Positions 39,133-54,100 of a stretch of DNA of 64,000 bases are shown piece after piece (position 1 is the first letter of the stretch; every line of letters starts with the position of its first letter). The notes under the pieces are model-generated. The model saw only the letters and a list, made by a program, of their open reading frames with translations, was not told the origin of the DNA and did not search any database. The translations under genes and the position numbers were made by a program. The stretch is from Lutraria lutraria (lineage: Eukaryota; Mollusca; Bivalvia; Venerida; Mactridae), in contig OZ026844.1 of NCBI GenBank assembly GCA_964023205.1, positions 29,807,326-29,871,325 on the forward strand, in the 5' to 3' direction.

Positions 39133-42100
39133 ATTTAAAATGCTATGTAATAGTTTCAATCATTGATTCAGATGTAAATGAATAGTTTTGAGCGATTTTA
39201 TTTTTTTATTGCAATTTGCATTTTTATTGCAAATCGGGTTGTTACAAAGCTAAAACCACTAAGTTAAGAAACCAGTCTTAGAAGGGATAAAAAAATGCCT
39301 GGTTCTCCAGTATCTTCTCTCCCCTCTCTCCTGGGTGACTCTGAAATGACCATAGGTGCCATATGGGCTGTTAAACAACAAATAAATAAAATTCGGTCAA
39401 GGACATTGCTGCACTTTTACAAGTTTGACATGGTCAGGAGAAATACCATACTATATGTCGAAGTATGAGTTTATTATAGGATTCTATGATAATTGTATTG
39501 TTAAGTACTGGAATGAAATTACAGATTAAAACTTAATGAATAATGTTGACTTCTTACCTTGAGACAGAAAAGGGCCTCTGACTTGGGAAACAGCTTAAAT
39601 TTTACCAATTCCCCTAAAAAAAGACAGAAATAAATATGTCACAGCACAAAAGCAAACATCAAGTTTTTACTGAAGTCGTCGAGTAAATACAACCAACCAT
39701 TTTTTGAGAATGACCCTAAAAACATTTTTTTCTATTTTACCCAATAAACTTAAATTAACGTAAATTAAATTGTCTGCACTTAATGCATTAATACCAAAGA
39801 CTCACCAATAAACCTCACTGTTTTCAGCTTGGATTCAATATTGATTTGATCCTTCTTCCGGACCTGAAATTTGACAGAAGTTTTCATTGTAAGGGTTTTT
39901 AGGTGAAAATTATGAAAGATTTATTTCCATATGATCTTTCAATATGCCATTCAAAAGATATGACCCTAAATTTCAATTTTATATTTTGTCCAAAAAGTTA
40001 TATTTCATTTCCAAATCCATACCTACGTTCAGTATGCATGGAAAACAAAACTGTTAGTCAAAGCCAAATTGCAATTTCTAAATCAACAGTCCTATTAGCT
40101 ATTCATTTAGTGGCAGCCTAAGATATTGCGTACACAAAAAGAATTGTGGAAAACAGATATTTTGTCTTAGTAAATTTAATTTTTAACTAGCATAGCAGAG
40201 TATCTTTCTAAAACAGACCTCTGTGGGGATTAATATTCTTGATATAGCAATGCAGAGTCAAGTACTTACATGCCATCTGAAATCTCCTTTCACCAACTGG
40301 ACCAGATCATTAGAAACGTCAGGCATACATGGATACAATGTAGCTGTAAGCCGTGAATAGAATGGAAGCAAGTCATACCTACAGTGGAAATATAAAACTT
40401 GACTTAAAGGATTTTACTATCAATAAATTAGAATATTGGTTAAATGTATTTAATGTAGAGATGGCAATGAATACAATAATAAAATATCAAATGATCAAAT
40501 ATTTGAATGCAAAATCAGTATTTGAATATTCGAAAAAAAAAAGTTAATATTTGTTATTTTAAATCTATTGACTATATTTTGATAAATAATGTAAATCAAT
40601 CAATCAATTAAATTGTCATATTGAATATTCTTTAGGAAGGACTTCTGAATATTGAAATTGGTATTCATTACCATCTTTGATTGAAATTAATAAAATGTAC
40701 CAATATCATAAACATTTCAAAATGAGAGGTACAAGATTTTCAAGTTTCACAGGCAGTTTTTGTGTTTCTCATACATTTGCAAATGATCCATTATAATAGA
40801 CAAAACAAAGAATAAATTTATCTGGCAATAAATTGTAAACAGAACACCAGTAGCTTTTCCCTCATCCTGAATAGGTCAAACACTTCCATAGAATGTTTTG
40901 ACAAAGACACAAACCTTGTTCGATGGACAGTAAACAAAGCTCGGACTAGTTTCTTCCTGTTATTTTTGGTGTTGAAATTCATACAAAACTCAATAGCTGC
41001 CTGTAAATAAATAGACAAATTAAGAATAATAATAAAACATTTCAACAAGACACAAAAGATAATTTTCTAAATGTCTTTTACATGGTATGACAATTATAGT
41101 CTCTAGATAAAAATGTATCAATTTTCAAATAAAATACGGGAATACAGAATGAAACAAAAACTTTACTTCAACTTAAGTATAACAGCTCATCGTCATAACA
41201 TATATATATATAAAATTGTGTGTGCATTCCATAGAGTACTCAATCAGCATATGTGTAACGAATTGATGAATAGCAATTCAGTACATGTATAATGGAAAAA
41301 CAGTGATCTATGTGTTAAATGGATAACTCAGTCAATATATGTGCAATGAATAGATGAATTGCAATTTAGTACATAAATAATGAAAAAAAGGGAAAGCAAA
41401 TTGTACTCAGCAAATTAAAGACACTGACTGTCTGCATACTTGATCACTCAAAATGAAGCCTCTAAAAATTTGCATGCTGTAGTAACAGTTTCGATAGGGT
41501 AGATTAGAAGTGATTCACTGTAACAAATCAAGTAAAAGAATTGATACCTTATCAATGAGATCTCTATTCACACATGTAGGAAGGGACTGGGCGTATGCTT
41601 CAAACTGCGTCTTCATTAAACTACCAGTATCATCATCATCTGTAAAAATATCAAACATAGTACTGTAAGTCAACAATTTATGTACAATCTGAATGTCAAT
41701 TATTTGTTACTGTGGAATCATTAATTTTCGTTGGGTTCAATTTTCATGGTTTTTACTAAAAGGCTATTTCGTGGGGACATAAATTTGTGGAATTTGATTT
41801 TTGAAAAGAAATGCCTTATCTCCGCATTTGAATTCGCGGGGATTTGATTTGTGGATGAGTCGAACCACGAAATCCATGAAATTAAATCCCCAACGAAAAT
41901 TAATGATTCCACAGTATAAGGACAAAGGAATTATCTTGACTGTGATTATCTATCTCGTTTGTTGAACTTTGTTACTTTATTTTGGGCAACTAACATGTTA
42001 GAGATTCAGGTTGAAATAAATATTGATTTACAAGGAATTCTGTTCTTTTCATGGCGTTAAGTGTTGCTTTTCAATGATACTGCAGTTATGGTTGCTGGTT

Positions 42101-45100
42101 CATGTAGCCAGATTTCCTGGACTAAATTCTAACCAGTACTAATCTACCCTTCCACGAAGACCTCGGCAACTTCTCCACATATCGAGGGTTCAACGCAAGA
42201 GTGTCATAACTCATATTGAAATAAGAACAAGTTACAATAGTGTTGCGCTGAGCCCTCGATATGGAGGAAAATTTATATTTTTGTCAAAATTTCAAAGAAG
42301 GGTATGATGACCTGTTGTGACCATGATTCGAGCACAGATTGCCAGGTTATAATTATGTCCAGCATACAAACCACTGGACCATGGCTGTAGCCTAAGGAAT
42401 TCTATCATGTTAAGTATTAGAACACAAGAGGTTAAATATTGTATACAATCAAACAGAACATCTTAGTTAAAAAAAGATTTACAATATGAATGCAGCCTTA
42501 ATAAGAATATCTTGTTATTAAATGTCCCATACATTTGATTATCAATTAAAATTATGACAAAATTGCCTTTGAAAAATCTAAAATTTATCAAACTGTCAAT
42601 AATTCAACATAAAAATAAATAACACCAAACACAATTCAAAGAAAAATCAAGGGCTCAACACAACAGTGTCATAACTCACACAGAAATAAGAACAAGTTAC
42701 GACAATGTTGCGCTGAGCCCTCGAAATGAACAATCAAACAAAAATAATCAATAACAACATGAGTTGAATAAAAACTTCCTCACTTTTCTTGCTTCCTTTC
42801 AAATACTCTAATGAATAATGAACATATACAAATCTGTCACAATTAATTATTCAACAGTTCATATAGAGGGATTTTTAGTATTCCTATACTAGCCTGAACT
42901 AGACCAGTAAATTATCAGTTAGCGTCAAGTAATATACATGTATAAGAAGATTAATTGAAAGTAACTTTTCGATCAGAAAGTACACCATTATCTTCCATTA
43001 TAGCCTAAGTAAATGCCAAGGTAATTCAAACAGAACTCTTAACAATTCATAATCATATTCTCAGTTAACAAGATGTGTTTTCGAAACACAATGCCCCTCT
43101 GGGTGACCTTGAACATTGACCTACTGACCTTAAAATGCACAGGTCCTGTAGAGGTTGTCATGAGGAACCTACATATGAAGTTTGATGAATGTAGGTGCAA
43201 GTGTTTTGATTTTATGGGGAAGGTTTAAAGTTTGGTACAAACAGACAAACAGAGAGACCAAAAACAATATGCCCCCGATCTATCGATACAGGGGCATAAA
43301 AAGGAATATCTATGAGGCTACATTACGAGGCTTAAATTTGTCTAAGCCAATGCCAACAATTGGTGATTTGGGTGTTTAGCGTACAAAAGAAAGTATATAC
43401 ATGTAGTTAATTCGACTGAACAATATAACAAACCTTCAACAACAGGAGGAAGTAACTGTTCAACTTCTTCTTCTTTATTTTCTTCAGATTCTTTCTTCTC
43501 TTCCTTCGACTCTTGTTCAGCAAGTTGTTGTTGAGTCTCCATTTCACGTTCCACATCCTCAATATCCAAACTTTCCATATCTAAGTGAGATTCAAAATCA
43601 TTGTTTACACAGAATTGCAAATATTTTGTTTTCAAATAAATACTGTACATTTACTTTTGTTCTATGGCTGGCTAACCATCATTATAGCTCAATACCAGAT
43701 TACAGAAGCAATATTTTGGGCAAGCTGTATTGTGATATAAATGTCAAAATGGCCGTTACAAATATGGGGTGTAACTAAACCATGTACAAATCAATGGCCA
43801 GTTAGTAACTGACTACTGGAGTTTCATTGGGTTTACAGGCTAGTTCAGCAAAATGTTGAAGGTTTAGCAAAAATAACTTATCTACAATCTAATTAAATCA
43901 AAATAATTACCGTCTTCAAGTCCTGTATCTTTCACTTCTTCTTTAATTGCTGATTCACTCTCTTTGTATAATATCTACAATATAGTACAACACTCGGTAC
44001 AACACACACAAAAAAAAACATGAACTTTTATCAATATTTGTAACAATTAATACATCAAATGATATAAGATTAAAGTACCCCAAAAATATAAGTTGGAAAG
44101 ATAATAATTTCACATAAAATCTAAACAAACACATAAAACTAACCAAAGCTGTCAAAGTTCAAATTACTGTTGACTGAACTGGTCATTTTTCTTATGAATA
44201 CTTTTATATCAATAACAATAAAATAATCATTTGATACTTAATTTCATGAGTCTATGAAAACTATTGAAATTTTTTTTTTTAATATTATCGCAACATCAGA
44301 TACTTTAACCAATATAAACACAAATTCTTTGTTGTCATTTGTATTAAAGTCATACATACACCAGGTATAGATGCTTTGAGATCAGGTAAATTTTCATACA
44401 ATGTTCGTGTTTCTTCATCCTCCCACAGACTAGTGTCACCTTCATACTGAAACTAATAACAAATATATTAAGAATTACACTCAAACCAACTTATAAACCG
44501 CCAGTTCGTAAACTGAAATTTCTCGGAAATTATGCGGCACCTGTAATATTACACTATTTAATTGCATATTCTCTTGCACATCTATCCATGCGAAGCGTAT
44601 ACTTCGTTATCGATCATATTGCTCGTGAATCCCGTGCATTCAATGAAAATTAGGTCAGCATATTTCAATCGCTTCAGTTTTCTATACGCTATCATAAAAA
44701 CATAAAACATGACCCGCATGTCTGTAGAAGAAAGAGGCAAAGCAGTGGGAATGTTGGAGTCCGGCGTTCCTTTGAGACAGGTACATTCCTCCAAGTTTTG
44801 ATTAAGAATTTCGATTATCATTTGTCTAATTATCGATTACAAGCATTTAAGTAAAAAATTCAATATCATTACAGAAACAAAAATAGTTTTAACTTTTTGC
44901 TTTATACTTTCAACAATAAATTTATATCCAATAATATCAGGTGGCGGTTTATAAGTTGGTTTCAGTGTACTTGGGGTACTGAAATAATTTTTGGGCTTGC
45001 GGCCATGGTCCAGTGGTTAGTGCGCTGGACTTGAAACCTGGTGTACTGGCTTCAAATCCTGGTCCCAACAGGTCATACCTGCCTATGAAAATTTGACAAT

Positions 45101-48100
45101 TCTTTTTTATATTTTCCTTCATACATGGAGAAGTAGCCAGCTCCTCGTGGAAAGGTAAGTTAGTACTTGTTAGAATAAAGTCCAGGAAAACTTGTTAGGT
45201 AAACCAGCTGCCGTATGTTAATTAAATATTGTTTAAAAAAACGGCTGTAAAACCACTGAAACTGAAATCATTCATACTGTGACTGATATATTTTTCCATG
45301 GATAGATACTGTCCAATGACACACACGCATCATACATAAAGAACCAATTAAAACTTATTTGTACCATAGCCATTTAACATCATTATGTAATATTTGCCTT
45401 TTGACAAGATTTCAGGATTCTTGAATAATCAAAATAATGCTTAAAAATGCTACTATGAACTACATCTGTATTTTTAACAAATTACCATTTTTTCATTCAA
45501 AAGTAAATCGTTTCCGATGAAAGTATTCACTTACCTCTAGATTTTTAGGATTATAGATATCTAACCCACCATCCTCATCTTTGAATTCATCTTCCGGTAA
45601 CTCTGGTAGATCTTCATCGAGTAAATCCTGGAATAAGATTAATAAGAATAATGAGACGGAGGCATAGTGATTGCCTAGTCGGTCTTTGCGAGAATAAGTC
45701 AAGCTGCCACCTGGGGCATGTGTTTATTGAACGCAGCCTTTTGTTTTCTTCATAATATTATAATAACCTCTAAATTATGTAAAGATTCACTTCCTTGAAT
45801 AAAAACATGCATAAAATTATACATGTATTGTAAGTGCTTCAACATCGAAACTGAAAATAAAATTTTCTTTATCTTCATCAGTTTTTGGGGTACATGGTCA
45901 ACCAAATTCTCAGTGGCATATAATTTGACAAAGGTACATTACAAAACATACACAATGTAACGTATGATAATGTAAGATATAACAGATGATTGTGACAATA
46001 ACTTACTGCAAATACTTGTGTGTTGCTCAACAGTTTCTGGTAATTATTGTAATATTCTTCATATTTCTCCTTTCTTTCAGTACTCAGTTCTCCCTTTGTC
46101 TGGAAATTATAGTTCAAATACATTAAAATAAATTAAAATTATATAATACATTCTGACCATCATGGTAGCGTTAAGTTTTGAGTTATAAATCACATATTAC
46201 AAACACATCATTAACTGAGAAGAAACTATTCAACAATGAACCAGTGGATGTTACAAGTTTCATGGAGTGTAAAGCATCCAAAGTTAGATGTTAACACACT
46301 TATAATAATAATAATCAAAATGAAAACAATTGATTGAGAAAATAAGTATCAAGTATATATATCAGACATCATTTGCAATAATTATTGTTTAATTTCTCCT
46401 GGTTAAAATTAAATCTTATTGAAATACCAACCAATAAAGTTTTCCTGTTTTGTTTTTCCATATTTTTCAGATTTTTATGATCTTGTAATAAATGTTTACA
46501 CAATGTTGTGAAGTAATCTCCCAGCAAATTCCGACATCCTTTTTGCCTCTCCTTAGGTAGAACCTAAATACAGAATAACAGGTACTATTAATTAAAACAA
46601 ATTGTATCAAATTAACAATCTTTGCAAATATCATATTAAGTAACTATGCAAGACTGGTAAAGCATATCAGGTACTATTAATTAAAACAAATTGTATCAAA
46701 TTAACAATCTTTGCAAATATCATATTGAGTCACTATGCAAGACTGGTAAAGCATAACAGGTACTATTAATTAAAACAAATTGTATCAAATTAACAATCTT
46801 TGCAAATATCATATTAAGTAACTACGCAAGACTGGTAAAGCATATCAGGTACTATTAATTAAAACAAATTGTATCAAATTAACAATCTTTGCAAATATAA
46901 TATTAAGTAACTGCGCAAGACTGGTAAAGCATAACAGGTACTATTAATTAAAACAAATTGTATCAAATTAACAATCTTTGCAAATATCATATTAAGTAAC
47001 TACGCAAGACTGGTAAAGCATATCAGGTACTATTAATTAAAACAAATTGTATCAAATTAACAATCTTTGCAAATATCATATTAAGTAACTATGCAAGACT
47101 GGTAAAGCATAACAGGTACTATTAATTAAAACAAATTGTATCAAATTAAGTAACTATGCAAGACTGGTAAAGCATATCAGGTACTATTAATGAAAACAAA
47201 TTGTATCAAATTAACAATCTTTGCAAATATCATATTAAGTAACTATGCAAGACTGGTAAAGCATTGACTTATTTCATATAAAAAAAATATATACATGATC
47301 AATTGAAGAACTACCAACTCTTGTTCATTATAATAATCAGTATAGTGATTTGTTTTATTCTTATACATATAATAATGCTGCATTTATCAAAGTACAGTGC
47401 AACCTCTCCAGAGCAACACCCTTTGGGAGTAGCAAAAGTATGCTGTTGTTGAGAGCTTGTTGCTCTATGGAGGTTAAATTAGTAGTTAAATCATGCAATG
47501 AGTAAAAACAGGGATTTTTTGGGGCAATTTTATAGCCGAAATTCGGAACTTTTTTTTAAAATTTTATAAGTTCATTAACATCACTTTTGGTAGTAAATAC
47601 CTTATTCTGCTACTGTTTTATTGGAGAATAAGTAGAATAAGTTGAACATTGCTAAAATTGTAGTTATGCATTTTTCCCAATTTTGATTAAAACACCGCGA
47701 AAATTCCCAATCCCAAGGGTATGGGTCATATTCCCAAAATACCGAGAAAAAAACCTGAAAAATCACACTGTCACACAAGAGAGGTTGTTGCACTTTGGAG
47801 AGGTTATACTGTAGTACATTTCACAATATTCTAAAATGAAAAGCAAGGAATAAAGCACAAGGAATCCTTTTATCTTTTTTCTAATTTTAAAAGTATAAAT
47901 ATAGTAAATACGTGGAGCACATAATAGGACGCATACCTTACTTCTAGGGACTTCAATTTCATACTTCTCTACTAAAAGTCTGAAAGAGTAAACATCATAT
48001 TGTATCACATAATATATATAAAATTCAGATGAACTAGTCAATGAGAAGACTCAATACTCAGTGAGGTATTCAACTCAATGCTTCATACATATATATCATA

Positions 48101-51100
48101 GCTTATTATATGAAAAATATGTGACCTTTCAATCACAGAATTTTAAAAGAATTAATATGGTAACATACAAGGTAAAGTCAACCCTGTGAACAAAAGCCAA
48201 CTTTGGAAGACAAACTGTGGCCTTTATTGACAGGTAGCCTCTATTCAAAAGTAATTTGTTCTAAATGACAATGACCGTTTTTAAAAGAATGTCCTTTATT
48301 CACAGGGTGGCCTTTATTCAGAGGTGGCCATTAATACAGGTTTGACAGCATTATTTGCATCAACATGTCCTTACCTGTATTTTCTAGGCATCAGCCCTGC
48401 ATAATCATCACCGCAGTGTTTACAAAAACTTGACAGTATGGACAAATTATTGTGTTCTTCTTTATCACTTCCGGTCAGTAAAGCCAGCTGATTGGCCAGC
48501 AGTGGAAGACCTTCCTTGTCCTTGAACACACCTACAGCAACAAGTTCAGCAAAGAAACGAAGATCCACTCTGTATTTGCTTGGGTTATTTATCTACAACA
48601 CAAAGCATCATGAAAAGTGACGTGCCATTAAGAATTTTATACATACTAAATAAAACTAGAAAGTGTCTGGAGGACACGAATGCCCATGCTGAAAGCTAAG
48701 TCAAAAAGGGGGCATAACTCCCATAAAAATGTTTGGATTTCAACGAAAATCGATCTTGGCCTGTTTTTTATCATTATGCACCTTCATGTAAAATATGAAA
48801 CGAATCCTTGACATATTTCTTCAGTTATCACTTGGACATCAATACTTGAATGGACGGACAGGGTAACACTATATGCCCATCTGCCATTTCGAATGGCGGG
48901 GACATAAAATACATGCATGAACACCAAGCAATTAAAGATAAATTAAATAGATGGTTAACAAAATTTCTTCTTAACATTTTCATAACTACAGTAAAACCCC
49001 GATTATTCGAATGTCGTTGAGTCCTGAAAAATCATTCGGATAATCCATGGTTTCGAATAATCCATTACTGGTTGGTAAACGATAAATTCCGTACTGGACG
49101 TATATTGCACTAAATCATCATATTCTAGTTAATTGTATTCGAATCAGTTTTTAAATTTAGAATGACGCTGAAATGCAAATAATTTCATACAGATCACCAG
49201 GTACAGATATTAATTTATTATACCCGAGATCACAGTGAAATATTCATTGCAATTAGTATAAAATCGTAACAAACAATATGGTCAACTTAACGATAATTAA
49301 ACTGTTGACACGCTTCGTGTATGAATTGATGTTACACATTGTTTGGCGCACGACAGTTGATTCTCAAGCAGCCATTGTTATCAATTGACGATTTGGAATA
49401 ATAGGAGTGAAAATATGTGCATTCGTAACATTAGGGACCAAATAATGTATTCGGATTACACCAGGTATTCTTAAAATCCAATTCGTATAACCGGGGTTCG
49501 TTGTAGCTGAAATATATAGAGACGTAATCGGGACCGTAGATCTTATTCGGATAATACCAGGTATTCGGATAATCGGTGTTCGAATAATCGAGGTTTTACT
49601 GTATGTCATTAATGAAATGGAGTACTGGCTACTTTCTTTATTCAATTAACAAATTATCTTGTGAAGGATGACATAACCATTACGACCAATTAACAGAAAC
49701 ATTAAATTCACAGAAACTTACTTTTTCATCTTTTTTGGTAGGAAAATATTTTTGCCAACTTTCTAATAAACACGAGACAAAGTCTGGATACCTCAGATGC
49801 ATAATGCTACAAATGTGAACAGCACAGCCAATATCTGACATCTTTAATTTAGCCTCTGTGATTGATGCAGCCTATGAAAAATAAGATATTTGATGCCTTA
49901 TGTTGTTTTATGGCGCATATACACAGTTTATAGAATAAATCAGCAATGCAAAAATTAGCAATCTTTTATCACAAGCACAATACGTGTAATGTATAGATAT
50001 TTACCTTTTTAATAAGAAGTTGTATATAATTTGAAAAGATAAAACTGATTATATTAAACAATAACTAAATATATAGCTGAGAATGCCACAGTTTCATTTA
50101 AAGTTTCTAAACTGAACATCACTAGGGAAGTCACACATAGCTTATAGGCCATTAAATAGAAATTTGTACAGTAGACTACAAACAGAAAAGTTAGGATAGA
50201 AAAATCCAAGTCAATGCCAAATAAAATGTCGGTTGTGTAATCATAAACTAGACTAGTTTTTTCTGACCTAACAAGAAGACACATGACATTATGACATGAC
50301 TGACAAAGATAAGTGGTTGTGGCTTTTACTGGTTGATTTTGTTTATATTGTGTTTTACGCCCCTATTCAACAGTCAAAGTCATATGAGGTGGACAGTTCA
50401 CCTAAGCATCGTTCCTGGGAAGAACTAGTACTAGACTCCCATCCTCCGGAAGCAGCTGCCTACTTTCTCACATAAATGGATATGGTCAGTAGCGGGGCTC
50501 AAACCCACGATCCTCTATCAGTGAGAAGATACAGTGATTTGAAGTCAGTGACCTTAACCACTCGACCACGGAGGCAGGGCTTTTACTGGTTGAACAGGAT
50601 ATGTATGTAAAATAAAACCTACAATTCAGATTTTGTGTATAATCAGCAACAGCTTATTGAATTTATAAGGATTGGAAATCTGCAAGCTAACACGAGACAG
50701 ACTTCTACAGATTTGTGATATTTCTGCGTACAATATCCAGACTATGGGTTGGTACATACATGTCTAAAATGTCTTATAAATGTAACTTTAATAGAAGAGT
50801 ATCATAGATAAATACAGTAAATCCCTGCAAACCAGACCCTTTCTGGACTGGGACCAAATTCCATTTTTCAGAGAACTTTTGATAAATTCCGAAAAGAATG
50901 GGACTTGGAGAATCGCCCGATTTTCAGGGAAATCTGGTTTTCAGGGGGTCCGGTTCCAGCAGTTTTATTCTACTAACTCACCACTTCACCAACATATTTC
51001 GTCAGATTCAAACCATTAAATTCTTTGGTTAAGCTATCCTTCTGAGACTCACTCAATAGTTTCTGTGAAATAAACATTCTGTTTAAAAACTATAGTGACA

Positions 51101-54100
51101 ACACATATAATTCATATTTCTACCACACATAAGATGGATAAAAATTCAGTGGAAATCAATTCATAAAAGCTGATATTTTGTTTGTACTAAATGCTTACTT
51201 TTGAGTGTTTTTCATCAAATCTAAATCTCATAACAAAATTATGTGTTTCCTAAATGCATGTACTGCATTTAAGCATTTGTTTGTCATATACAGCAGGGTT
51301 CAACATTAACATAGGACCAAAAGACATTCAATTGTCTAGTAAAATGTGGTTCTGGTCTAGTAAAGTCCATTTGTAACTGGTCCAACTGGTCTAGTTAAAA
51401 AAATACATCAATATCTTGCTATTTTCTCCTTCCCTTCGTGTTATCAACATGTACATAGTTGTAATGAATTGAATAGATTTACACATGTATTTAATTTGCT
51501 TTTGTTTCGAGCTTGGAAATCCAAATTCTATACTTGGATTTTCGTCTGATAAAGCATCAATATTGTTACATCTGTTGGTGTATCCTCAATACACTAACAG
51601 CGTAATGATATAGAGATGTTTTGTACTATACAATGGTGTTTGTCTTGAGAACATTTGGTCCAGTTCAAATCAAGTCAGGTCTAGTAAATCCTCTGGGTTA
51701 CTGGACCCACTGGTCCAGTGGTTGAAAAAGTTAATGTTGAACCCTGTACAGTACATAAAATATCACATGTCTTTTACATACCAATTTTTTCACAAAAGCT
51801 GTGTTTTTCTTAAGACTTGAATCCAGCTTGCTGAAAAACTTTTCCTCTGGTCTGTTTTCTATAAGACATAAATGAGGTAAGTACAATTATGACAAAAATA
51901 CACTTATAATGAAATGCATTTCAAGAATTTTTACCTAATTTGAGACAGCTAAAATTTACTCATGCTTAATTTAATGTTATTTTGCATTAATGTTGTTCAA
52001 AAAATTATTATTGTTGACAAAATTAGTATAATATACGGAACAACTTTTGTACCCTCAGCTTTTAAGTTGCTCTCTCTAAGTGCCTTTCTATCTATAATTC
52101 TCTGAGAACATTCAGCTGCATATTCTTCTATAAATTTCTGAAAATTATAAAATGGTATTCATGAACAATATACTTAGTACCAGAGACATAGATAACAGGG
52201 ATTGGCAACTTAAGATATCACGCATGACATCATTTTGTAAATTCTGTAGCAAGTAAAACTCGAAAACTAAATAAATACATATATGATTTATACATTTTCT
52301 GAAAGATTAATTTTAAGTTAATTTTTAGCTATATCCACTAGAATGTAGTTGGCCTGAAAAAAATTGGTACCAATCGATATTATTTAGAAATATGGCATTA
52401 GTAGGTAGTATTAACATGGGTGTAATAAAACTATCAGTCAAAATTGATATTTTAAAAACTCGGCAGCTGAAGTTTAAATAAACTTTCAGAAAATGTAAAC
52501 TTTATGCACGTGCTATCAGTAGATAAGAAGTTTTACTTGTTACAAAATCAGCAATTTTTGTGAAAAGTAACTGTCATGTGTGCTAATACATAGGTAATAA
52601 CTGAAGTTGCTCATCTCTGTTATCTATGTCTCTGTTAGTACGGAGCTTAAAATGCCAACAAGAGCAAAGAGAAACTCATACAACAATTCAACATTTTTCT
52701 AAAACTTAATCTTAAACATTAACTTATTTCAAAACATTGTGAATCTATCACAATTTCAAATTATTTTATTGTAAGTACATTACGTTTTATACAAGTTCGT
52801 ACAAAAGTTCAAATTATCATGTGATTGATTAAGATAAGAATTATATCTCTGAATGAGCATAAGCGGACCGCAGCACATTTATTCTTATAGAATCCAGTCA
52901 ATATTTACTTTTTCCTCAGCTTCTTTTTTCAACCTTTCTTCTTCCTTCAATCGTTCTTCTTCTTCCTTTCTCTACAACCAAATTAAAAAAAATATTTAGA
53001 TTTTTTAAAACATTCTTAAAAGTTCTTTGATAAAACTTACACAATCCAAGTTCATCTTTTAAGCAAATTATTCAAATAAATATAATAACAAATTCATTAA
53101 AAGCAGGAAACGAGAATGATATGTTGATTTATCTTTCTGATCATTTTTTAATAAAATCAACAAGAAAACAGTGATAAACAAATTTCTCAAATATTCATAT
53201 TACAGCCATCCAATGTAAACATTTTGTATTGCAGACTTATTAGATATATATCACTGTTACAAAATTGGGTAATTTTGCATTTATAATTCAATAAGCATTC
53301 ATGACTAAATTAATAGTGTATGTTTATACCCTAAATTGAATGAATACTTTTTAAAGAATAAAATGACAAGATATATTATGTACAATGATTAGAAATACAG
53401 ACTTTAGCTTCTTCCTCCTCTTCTCTTTTTTTCTTCTCTTCTTCTTCCTCCTCCTCCAATTTTTCTTTGTCCTTTGTTACTTTATCTTCTTCTTCCTTCT
53501 GCCATTTAGCTTCAAGTTCAGCTGCAGAGGGAGCAGTTGATGGTAACTGACCACCCTTTGATGATTCACTGTTGAAAATTATACATAGAAAATGTTGTTT
53601 ATAACTCGGGGTTTTTTTGGTATACGACCCATACCCTTGGGATTGGGAATTTTTTTTACTGTTTTTTTTTTTTGGATTCGGAATTTTTGTTTGCGACTTG
53701 GGAAAAACACTATTTTCCATTGGGAATATGACCGTATTTCGGCTATAAAATCACTCCAAAAAAATCCCTGTAACTTCATGTAATAACTCAGTAAACAAGA
53801 AGATATCAATTGAATGATAAGTTACTCATAGAAATGGAAGTATATAAAAATGAAGTAGATGATAATCAACTAAATACTTGTAGAATTGATTTAATGTAAG
53901 ATTACTTTAGCTAAATCAAACTCATAAACGACTAATTCAATACATTTTGCAAATTCAGACGCTACATTGTACCAAACATATCACTGGATTTAACATTATT
54001 AAATCTATGCAGGTATACAACTTAGTTACTATATAATTATATCAAAGCATTCAATCATATGACAATGTTTTCGTAAATGATCAGTACAGGGACAATAATT

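Larger units (their letters stand above)
38242..41639 (-). other. UPF2: UPF2 exons 17-23: MIF4G domain 2
   Basis: Exons 41548-41639, 40915-41000, 40270-40378, 39806-39863, 39558-39613, 38963-39079 and 38242-38427 (residues 584-818). Conserved blocks are CVNRDLIDKAAIEFCMN, NRKKLVRALF, VRKKDQINIESKLKTVRFIG and KLLYKDLSKVTTEK. A poly-A run of about 28 bases lies just beyond the acceptor of exon 22, at 39104-39131. Confidence 0.95.
45535..51858 (-). other. UPF2: UPF2 exons 6-13: MIF4G domain 1
   Basis: Exons after exon 6: 50982-51062, 49722-49871, 48375-48592, 47937-47979, 46432-46563, 46007-46099, 45535-45627 (residues about 200-480). This is the first HEAT-like MIF4G domain. It includes CKHCGDDYAGLMPRK and then KGELSTERKEKYEEYYNNY. 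The donor of exon 10 is the GTATGC after AAG at 47937. An upstream GTAAGG looks attractive but would break the frame into exon 11. The introns hold the 89-bp satellite, two CAGGG-type elements nearby and several pogo-like MITEs. Confidence 0.94.
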
